Made by a program: the position numbers and the translations under genes. A model generated the notes under the pieces. The model had not been told where the DNA came from. It did no database searches and was given only the letters and a program-made list of their open reading frames with translations. From contig CALKVR010001258.1 of NCBI GenBank assembly GCA_938004815.1, positions 1 to 7,128 of the forward strand: a stretch of 7,128 bases of DNA, in the 5' to 3' direction. Within the stretch, counting starts at the first letter, position 1; the number at the start of each line of letters is the position of its first letter. Source of the DNA: an uncultured Polyangiaceae bacterium. Its GTDB lineage: Bacteria; Myxococcota_A; Polyangia; Polyangiales; Polyangiaceae. Below are positions 1 to 7,128 of this stretch, piece by piece.

Positions 1-507
1 GACGACGTCGATCTTCGCCGGCTCTTTGAGCCACGAGGCGAGCGTCTCTTCGCCGACCGCGGTCTCCGCCCGCGAGACGGCCACGAAGAGCGAGCTCGGA
101 CCGAACAGGTCGAGGTCCGACGCGTTGGCGTGCTCGCCGCTCGAGAACCGCGCGCCATGAGGATCGGGCAGCTTGGGGCGGTAGGGATCGTCGGGCTCCG
201 GCTCACCCTTGATGCGGCGGAGGCCGGCCGCGACGACCTTCTTTCGCTCCTCGACGAGGCCGCGGTCCGACGCGACGAAGGCGTGCTTCACGACGAGCGC
301 GGCGAACGCAGCCCACACGAGCCCCACCAAGCCCCAGGCCCAGGTCGGGATGGTCGACACCAGGCCGGCGATCACGCCGGCGAGCCCGAGCAGCGCCAGG
401 ATCCCTCGGCGACTGGAGATGACGTCGCTCTTCGCCTCGAAGGCGGAAAGAGAAGTCTCCAGCTCCTTGTTACGGCGCTCGTAGTGTTCCTGGAGAGAGG
501 CGGCCAC
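1..507 (-). CDS. Membrane-type MutS-family protein, N-terminal part (cut by window edge)
   Basis: This is the first 169 codons of a minus-strand gene that continues past position 1. The reading frame is fully open. It starts at GTG (505-507), preceded eight bases upstream by a Shine-Dalgarno-like AGAAAGG (516-522 on the complement). The protein opens with a charged helical stretch (about residues 5-34), then two hydrophobic segments (about 36-55 and 57-79), then a charged linker. A block near residues 117-160 contains HANASDLDLFGPSSLF followed by GEETLASWLKEPA. That block resembles the conserved core region of the non-canonical, membrane-associated MutS homologues, which carry an N-terminal helical hairpin and a C-terminal MutS ATPase domain. 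The ATPase motifs would lie outside the window and cannot be checked. A mismatch-repair role is not established for this branch, so the name describes the family only. It is transcribed divergently from secA. Confidence 0.82.
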   Translation of the reverse strand, partial: MAASLQEHYERRNKELETSLSAFEAKSDVISSRRGILALLGLAGVIAGLVSTIPTWAWGLVGLVWAAFAALVVKHAFVASDRGLVEERKKVVAAGLRRIKGEPEPDDPYRPKLPDPHGARFSSGEHANASDLDLFGPSSLFVAVSRAETAVGEETLASWLKEPAKIDVV

Positions 508-515
508 GGGGCCGA

Positions 516-522
516 CCTTTCT
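516..522 (-). promoter_or_regulatory. Ribosome binding site of the MutS-family gene
   Basis: On the complement this reads AGAAAGG, eight bases before the GTG at 505-507. It supports the GTG start, since no in-frame ATG is visible just upstream. Confidence 0.5.
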
Positions 523-569
523 AGCACGAAGCCGCGTTTTCCCCCCTCCTAGTGGCCGCGCTGAGCGCG

Positions 570-598
570 TTGCGCGCCCCCGGCGGCGGGACTAGGGT
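570..598 (+). promoter_or_regulatory. Candidate secA promoter (TTGCGC-17-TAGGGT)
   Basis: TTGCGC (570-575) and TAGGGT (593-598) are separated by 17 bases and lie about 45 bases before the chosen secA start. The match to the housekeeping sigma consensus is partial: the first three bases of the -35 box, and the first, second and last bases of the -10 box. Such weak boxes are common in high-GC genomes and also arise by chance. The rest of the 508-644 divergent region shows a C-rich run (541-549) and GC-rich short dyads, but no other clear signal. Confidence 0.3.
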
Positions 599-644
599 GC
601 CCGAGCCCCCCAATGCTGCCTGCTCAACACCCGACGGTGTCGAC

Positions 645-3799
<3,155 letters not shown>

Positions 3800-3803
<4 letters not shown>

Positions 3804-4279
3804 CCGTCGAGGTCACCTCGCAAGGGGGGCCGTTCCCGGACGTCTCGGCGCGCACGTTGCGCGGCCGCGCCGAGAAAATGCTCGCGCTCCTGGGCCTACC
3901 GGAGGCAGAGGTGAGCATCGCGCTCGTAAACGACTCGGCGATGAAAGCGCTCCACGCCCGGTTCATGGGTGATCCGACGACGACGGACGTCCTTTCGTTT
4001 CCTCTCCACGAAAAGCCCCGCGACGCCGCCAAGGGCGGGCGAGTCGCGCTCGGTGACGTGGCCATCTGCGTGCCTCAGGCTAGGCGCCAGGCGCGGGCTC
4101 GCAAGGCCACCCCGCTCGACGAGGCGACCGCCCTCCTCGCGCACGGCATCCTTCATCTGCTCGGCTTCGATCACCGCACCCGAGACGAAGAGCGCGAGAT
4201 GTTCGCGCTCGGGCGGGTGCTCGAGGCCGCCGGCTTGAACAAGAAACCGCTCCACGCACGCATCGAGGTGGTCCCGTGA
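3800..4279 (+). CDS. ybeY: Endoribonuclease YbeY (rRNA maturation factor)
   Basis: YbeY is a zinc-dependent endoribonuclease involved in 16S rRNA 3'-end maturation and ribosome quality control in the cytoplasm. The family signature is present as HGILHLLGFDH, giving the expected three metal-ligand histidines H115, H119 and H125. The upstream conserved block MGDPTTTDVLSFP (about residues 56-68) is also present. The length of 159 residues is normal for the family. The start is taken as TTG at 3800, which gives LTVEVTSQGG and a TTGA overlap with the secA stop. A purine-rich CTGGGG (3787-3792) lies seven bases upstream, and a stronger GAGGAG (3777-3782) is rather far. A later start would remove the family's N-terminal strand. 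The gene ends in a GTGA overlap with the permease. YbeY is more often found beside phoH-like, corC-like or era genes, so the position after secA is unusual. Confidence 0.93.
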
Positions 4280-4665
4280 GCGCAACGACTCTTCCCGGCT
4301 CTGCTCCCGGCCCGGCACCCACCGGTCCGGCTTTCGGTCGAGAAATCGGCCTCGTTCTGCTCCGCGAGCTGGTGCGCAGCCTGCGCAGCGCCAAGGGCAT
4401 CTTCTTGGCGCTGATCACGTTCGTGCTCGGCGTCGCGACGACGCTGGTACTGCTCTACATCCAAGCCAAGGTCTACCAGAAGACCGGCACCGCACAGGGG
4501 CAGGCCATCGGTGAGGGCGCGCTCGAGCTCGCCTACGGCAAAGAGATCGCCACGTCGCTTGCCACGGTTCCCCACGTGACGTTCATCATGTTCTCGACGA
4601 CCCTGACCACGGCCGCCCTCTTGGCGGCGGGCCTCGGGTACGACGCGATCGCGACCGAGCTACAG

Positions 4666-4668
4666 TAG
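4666..4668 (+). other. In-frame amber (TAG) codon inside the permease frame
   Basis: The local codons read GAG CTA CAG TAG CGC GGC ATC CGG. The TAG is exactly in frame with both the GTG start at 4276 (390 bases upstream) and the final TGA. One base change separates it from CAG, TCG, TAC, TGG, AAG or GAG. The flanking protein text (ATELQ before, RGIRYSTVRARR after) is continuous for this family. Confidence 0.9.
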
Positions 4669-5143
4669 CGCGGCATCCGGTATTCGACCGTCCGCGCGCG
4701 CCGCGAGAGCGTCGTCGTCGGCAAGTTCCTCGGAACGTTCGCGCTGGCGTCGCTGATGACGTTCACCATCCACCTGATCTCGTGGCTCTTGATGCTCGTG
4801 TACTCCGACACGCCCCCCCACGTGACGTTCTCTTGGGGCCCGCGTCTCTGGGCGATCAGCCTCCCCATCAGCCTCGCGTGGTGCGCGCTCGTCACGTTCG
4901 CGAGCTCTCTCGTCAAGACGCCCATCCTCGCGCTGTTCGCGAGTCTCCTCGCCATGCTGGTCTTGTGGATCTGCTTCGGCGTGGGCGTCACGATGGACGA
5001 CTACGCCTGGCTCTCGTGGGTCTATCCGGGCGGCTACGATCGACTCCTTTTGTCGCCCGATCCAGCGGCCTTCGCGAAGGGCCTGGGCGCGGCCCTCGCG
5101 TTCACGGCCGTGTTCATCGGCGCCGCGGTCTTCGTCACCAACA

Positions 5144-5150
5144 AGAGGGA
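5144..5150 (+). promoter_or_regulatory. Ribosome binding site of the ABC ATPase gene
   Basis: AGAGGGA-type sequence lies four to five bases before the ATG at 5154. It is the clearest Shine-Dalgarno in the window and sits inside the last codons of the permease. It could allow ATPase translation even if ribosomes stop at the internal TAG. Confidence 0.55.
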
Positions 5151-5153
5151 CGT

Positions 5154-6182
5154 ATGAGCGACGGTGACGCCGCCGCCGAGGCCTCGGCCAAGAGCGACAA
5201 GCCGCCCCCCAAGAGCGAAAAGGCCCCCGCGAGCGCCGGGCCGCAGAGCATCGACAGCGCGATCAAGCTGACGGGCGTGCGCAAGCTGTTCGGCGCCAAG
5301 GCCGCCGTGGACGGCGTGACCTTTCGCGTCCCCAAGGGCTCGGTGTTCGGGCTCATCGGGCCCAACGGCGCCGGCAAGACGACGACGTTCTCGATGATGG
5401 CGGGCTTCTTGGAGCCGACCGAGGGCTCGCTCGAGATGCTCGGGTACTCGCCGCGCGACACCGACAACCTGCGCGGCCGTCTCGGCGTTCTCCCTCAGGA
5501 CGCGGTTCTCCCCGCGTCGGATCGGGTGGGCGATTTCTTGGTCTACCTCGGCCGCCTCCAGGGCATGAGCAAAGACCGCGCGCAAGACGAGGCACGCAAG
5601 GCGCTCGCCGAGGTCGAGGGCCGCGACTGGTGGTTCGCCAAGTGCGGCGCGCTCTCGCACGGCATGGCCAAGCGCGTGCAGCTCGCGCAGGCCCTCCTCG
5701 GCGATCCCGAGGTCGTCCTCCTCGACGAGCCTACCGCCGGCCTCGATCCGCGCGTCGCCTACGGGGTTCGCCAGCTCGTAAAATCCCACAAGGGGCGCTG
5801 CACCCTGATCATCTCGAGCCACAACCTCCACGAGCTCGAAGAGATCTGCGACCACGCCGCCGTCCTCGACCACGGCCGGCTCGTCGCGCACGGCTCGATG
5901 GCCGAGCTCACCGCCTCGTCCGAAGAGGTGCACATCGAGCTCGCGGCCGGCCCGCCCGTCCCGCTCGAGGCGCTACGCGCCATCCCCATCATCCGCACCG
6001 TCAATTTCGACGAGGCCCGCCGCGATCTCTCGATCGACTTCTCGCGTGAGGCGGCCGACGCCGAGACCGTCATCGGCCACGCCCTCATGTGCTTGCTCCA
6101 GCACGGCGCGCGCATCAGCGGGGTTACGAAGGGCAAGGGCCTCGAGCAGCGCGTGATGGAGCTGACCGCGGGCAACGGCTGA
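5154..6182 (+). CDS. ABC transporter ATP-binding protein (ABC-2 exporter type)
   Basis: This is the nucleotide-binding subunit expected to energise the permease encoded just upstream; it acts at the cytoplasmic face of the inner membrane. The ATG overlaps the permease stop (ATGA) and has an AGAGGGA ribosome site. Motifs in order are Walker A GPNGAGKTT (69-77), Q-loop Q115, signature LSHGM (167-171), Walker B VVLLDEP with D191-E192 and D-loop AGLDP, and H-loop H223. All catalytic residues are present, so the domain looks functional. The signature has His for the first Gly and Met for Gln of LSGGQ; such variants are common in the ABC-2/CcmA-like group. Residues 1-37 form a Lys/Pro/Ala-rich, probably disordered extension. 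Residues from about 255 form the usual C-terminal accessory region. The total is 342 residues. The substrate cannot be told from sequence. Confidence 0.92.
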   Translation: MSDGDAAAEASAKSDKPPPKSEKAPASAGPQSIDSAIKLTGVRKLFGAKAAVDGVTFRVPKGSVFGLIGPNGAGKTTTFSMMAGFLEPTEGSLEMLGYSPRDTDNLRGRLGVLPQDAVLPASDRVGDFLVYLGRLQGMSKDRAQDEARKALAEVEGRDWWFAKCGALSHGMAKRVQLAQALLGDPEVVLLDEPTAGLDPRVAYGVRQLVKSHKGRCTLIISSHNLHELEEICDHAAVLDHGRLVAHGSMAELTASSEEVHIELAAGPPVPLEALRAIPIIRTVNFDEARRDLSIDFSREAADAETVIGHALMCLLQHGARISGVTKGKGLEQRVMELTAGNG

Positions 6183-6184
6183 GC

Positions 6185-6223
6185 CTGTTGGCAATTGCCA
6201 ACAGTGTTGGGCGCCACCAACAG
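6185..6223. repeat. Two tandem TGTTGG-N6-CCAACA dyads
   Basis: The first dyad (6186-6203) lies within a perfect 20-base palindrome at 6185-6204. The second (6205-6222) has the same outer half-sites around a different six-base centre. The dyads are separated by a single base, so their centres are 19 bases apart. They start two bases after the ATPase stop and end about 67 bases before the glutaredoxin-like gene. Identical half-sites and spacer length suggest paired binding of a dimeric regulator. A transcript hairpin is also possible (8-base-pair stem with an AATT loop), but no T-run follows. Confidence 0.6.
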
Positions 6224-6289
6224 CTGGCGCTCGTTTCCCGGCGAATCGTCGCCCCTCAGGGCTGGCCCGTGGGTTGCTCTGGGTCGGGC

Positions 6290-6943
6290 ATGGTCAGGAT
6301 GCTCGACGTGACGACGACGCCCGCTCCGCTCGCCATGGAAGTCGACCGACCGGCTTCGAAGCCGCCGCAGATGTGGGGGCCGCCGCCCTCGGGCGGGGCC
6401 CAGCTGCACCACGTCGACATCCAGCGCTTCCGCCGGTGCCACCGCGACGGCCTCGCCCTCGATGCGTTCGGCAACTGCGAGCGCTGCGACTTTCTCAAGG
6501 CCGAGAAGGCCCTGCGCGACACGCGCAACGCGAAGCTCGGGATGGTCGTCGGCGCGGTCGCGCTCGTCGTGCTGGTGCTCGGCGGCTGGTGGTGGTCGGG
6601 CCGGCAGGAGCGCGCGGCCAAGGTCGCGGCGGCGCAGATCGCAGCCGTGAACGAGAACAAGCTCGTCATCTACACGATGCAGTCGTGCGGCGCGTGTCGC
6701 CTCGCGCGGGCTCACCTCGAGAAGAGGGGCATCCCCTTCGTCGAGCGCGCGATCGACCAGGACCCCTCGGCGTTCGCCGAGCTCGAGAAGCTGAACCCCG
6801 ATCGCTCGGTGCCGACGTTCGTGATCGGCGACGAAGTGATGATCGGCATCGATCCTGCGGGCATCCTGCTCGATCAGGCGCTCGCCAAGCGCGGGATGCT
6901 GCCGGCGCCCGCGAGCGCCCCCTCCAGCGCCTCGACCGAGTAG
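6290..6943 (+). CDS. Membrane-anchored glutaredoxin-like protein with possible zinc-binding N-terminus
   Basis: This is a probable thiol-disulfide redox protein of 217 residues. The N-terminal part is Pro-rich (21-33), then has a possible metal site C50-H51...C63-x2-C66 in RRCHRDGLALDAFGNCERC. One membrane segment follows (about 83-102, ending in GGWWW). The C-terminal domain (about 123-203) looks like glutaredoxin: strand KLVIYTM, redox motif C133-G-A-C136, helix LARAHLEKRGIPF, cis-proline block SVPTFVIGDEVMIGID with P175, and a final helix. The tail is Ala/Ser/Pro-rich. Positive charge on both sides of the membrane segment leaves topology unclear, so the redox domain may be periplasmic or cytoplasmic. 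The start is uncertain: ATG 6290, ATG 6299 and GTG 6269 are all in frame, and none has a strong ribosome site. The same-frame sequence further upstream, across the dyads, is not convincing protein. Its redox partner is unknown. Confidence 0.8.
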   Translation: MVRMLDVTTTPAPLAMEVDRPASKPPQMWGPPPSGGAQLHHVDIQRFRRCHRDGLALDAFGNCERCDFLKAEKALRDTRNAKLGMVVGAVALVVLVLGGWWWSGRQERAAKVAAAQIAAVNENKLVIYTMQSCGACRLARAHLEKRGIPFVERAIDQDPSAFAELEKLNPDRSVPTFVIGDEVMIGIDPAGILLDQALAKRGMLPAPASAPSSASTE

Positions 6944-6954
6944 CATCGTGCTCG

Positions 6955-7128
6955 ATGGACGAGTCGACACGCGTCGGCGGTGCACGCCGCCCGCTCGAGC
7001 CGGTGGCGCGCTTGTCGGTCGCGATCGCACGCGGCCGCGACGCGGGCAGGCTGGTGGAGTCGGCGCCGGGTGAGGCGGTGGGCGTAGGTTCGGCCGAGGA
7101 CAACGACGTGCGCCTCACCGACCCGACC
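6955..7128 (+). CDS. FHA-domain protein, N-terminal part (cut by window edge)
   Basis: The frame from ATG 6955 is open for 58 codons to the window end, 11 bases after the preceding stop. A short charged N-terminus is followed by ARLSVAIARGRDAGRLVE and GEAVGVGSAEDNDVRLTDPT. That is the start of a forkhead-associated (phosphothreonine-binding) domain, up to just before the expected SRxH motif. This form of FHA start is often found at the N-terminus of sigma-54-dependent regulators and other signalling proteins in myxobacteria. The downstream domains are outside the window, so that class is only inferred. No clear Shine-Dalgarno is visible. Confidence 0.72.
   Translation, partial: MDESTRVGGARRPLEPVARLSVAIARGRDAGRLVESAPGEAVGVGSAEDNDVRLTDPT

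Larger units (their letters stand above)
4276..5157 (+). pseudogene. ABC-2 type transporter permease, interrupted by in-frame TAG
   Basis: This is the membrane subunit of an ABC-2 type exporter; its substrate is unknown. The frame starts at GTG 4276 (GTGA overlap with ybeY) and has a Pro-rich cytoplasmic N-terminus (residues 6-18). Membrane segments lie near residues 41-62 and 101-123. After Q130 the frame meets TAG (4666-4668), then continues uninterrupted in the same frame for 162 codons to TGA at 5155-5157. The continuation begins RGIRYSTVRARRESVVVGKFLGT, the usual cytoplasmic coupling region of this permease type, and adds about four more membrane segments. With the TAG read through, it is one normal-sized permease of 293 positions and six helices. 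Only the stop is abnormal: no frameshift or loss of codon bias follows. The two pieces are 4276-4668 (130 residues) and 4669-5157; an ATG at 4756 could restart a 133-residue piece but has no clear ribosome site. The cause may be recent nonsense mutation, sequencing error or recoding. Confidence 0.8.

Noticed and set aside
130..552. Plus-strand open frames at the left end
   Set aside because: They lie opposite the MutS-family gene, which has a ribosome site, coherent membrane helices and family motifs. The plus-strand products look random.
557..569. Short GC-only inverted repeat (CGCGCT-G-AGCGCG)
   Set aside because: A 13-base GC-rich dyad is expected by chance in sequence of this composition, and it has no supporting context.
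552..644. 31-residue N-terminal extension of SecA from the GTG at 552
   Set aside because: SecA homologues begin at the equivalent of position 645, the extra residues are Pro/Gly/Ala-rich, and the candidate promoter would lie inside the extension.
4782..5153. Upstream extension of the ABC ATPase frame
   Set aside because: It overlaps the permease in another frame, gives Arg/His-rich noise, and the ATG at 5154 has a good ribosome site.
6185..6223. Intrinsic terminator at the tandem dyads
   Set aside because: Hairpins are possible, but no T-run follows and the sequence afterwards is GC-rich. It is kept as a repeat or operator candidate instead.
6189..6224. Sigma-54 (-24/-12) promoter within the dyad region
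   Set aside because: TTGGCA resembles the -24 box, but the required GC is absent at the -12 spacing.

Overview
The window is high-GC DNA with strong GC bias at third codon positions, dense gene packing, frequent GTG/TTG starts and almost no AT-rich intergenic sequence. The gene set (a long SecA with a C-terminal zinc motif, a membrane-type MutS homologue, a membrane-anchored glutaredoxin-like protein and the start of an FHA-domain protein) suggests a myxobacterial or other deltaproteobacterial-lineage chromosome. That placement is inferred from style and not proven by any marker. Nothing seen suggests phage, insertion sequences, CRISPR, tRNA or rRNA.

Layout: (1) positions 1-507, minus strand, hold the N-terminal 169 codons of a membrane-type MutS-family protein that runs off the left edge. 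(2) Positions 508-644 are a divergent intergenic region with a weak candidate promoter for secA. (3) Positions 645-3803 encode SecA, the preprotein translocase motor, here 1052 residues long with extra sequence in its helical scaffold/wing region. (4) Positions 3800-4279 encode YbeY, the rRNA-maturation endonuclease. (5) Positions 4276-5157 are a six-helix ABC-2 type permease gene interrupted by an in-frame TAG at codon 131. (6) Positions 5154-6182 encode the partner ABC ATPase. (7) Positions 6183-6289 are a short intergenic region with two tandem TGTTGG-N6-CCAACA dyads. (8) Positions 6290-6943 encode a membrane-anchored glutaredoxin-like protein with a possible zinc-binding N-terminus. (9) Positions 6955-7128 hold the first 58 codons of an FHA-domain protein that runs off the right edge.

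secA, ybeY, the permease and the ATPase are joined by three successive 4-base stop/start overlaps (TTGA, GTGA, ATGA), which points to one translationally coupled operon. SecA drives protein export and YbeY acts on ribosomal RNA. The permease and ATPase should together form an ABC-2 exporter of unknown substrate, but the internal stop puts the permease in doubt.

The items most worth a second look are the internal TAG in an otherwise intact permease frame and the tandem palindromes just after the ATPase gene. I found no convincing new multi-gene system; most of the window is housekeeping genes in an unusual arrangement.
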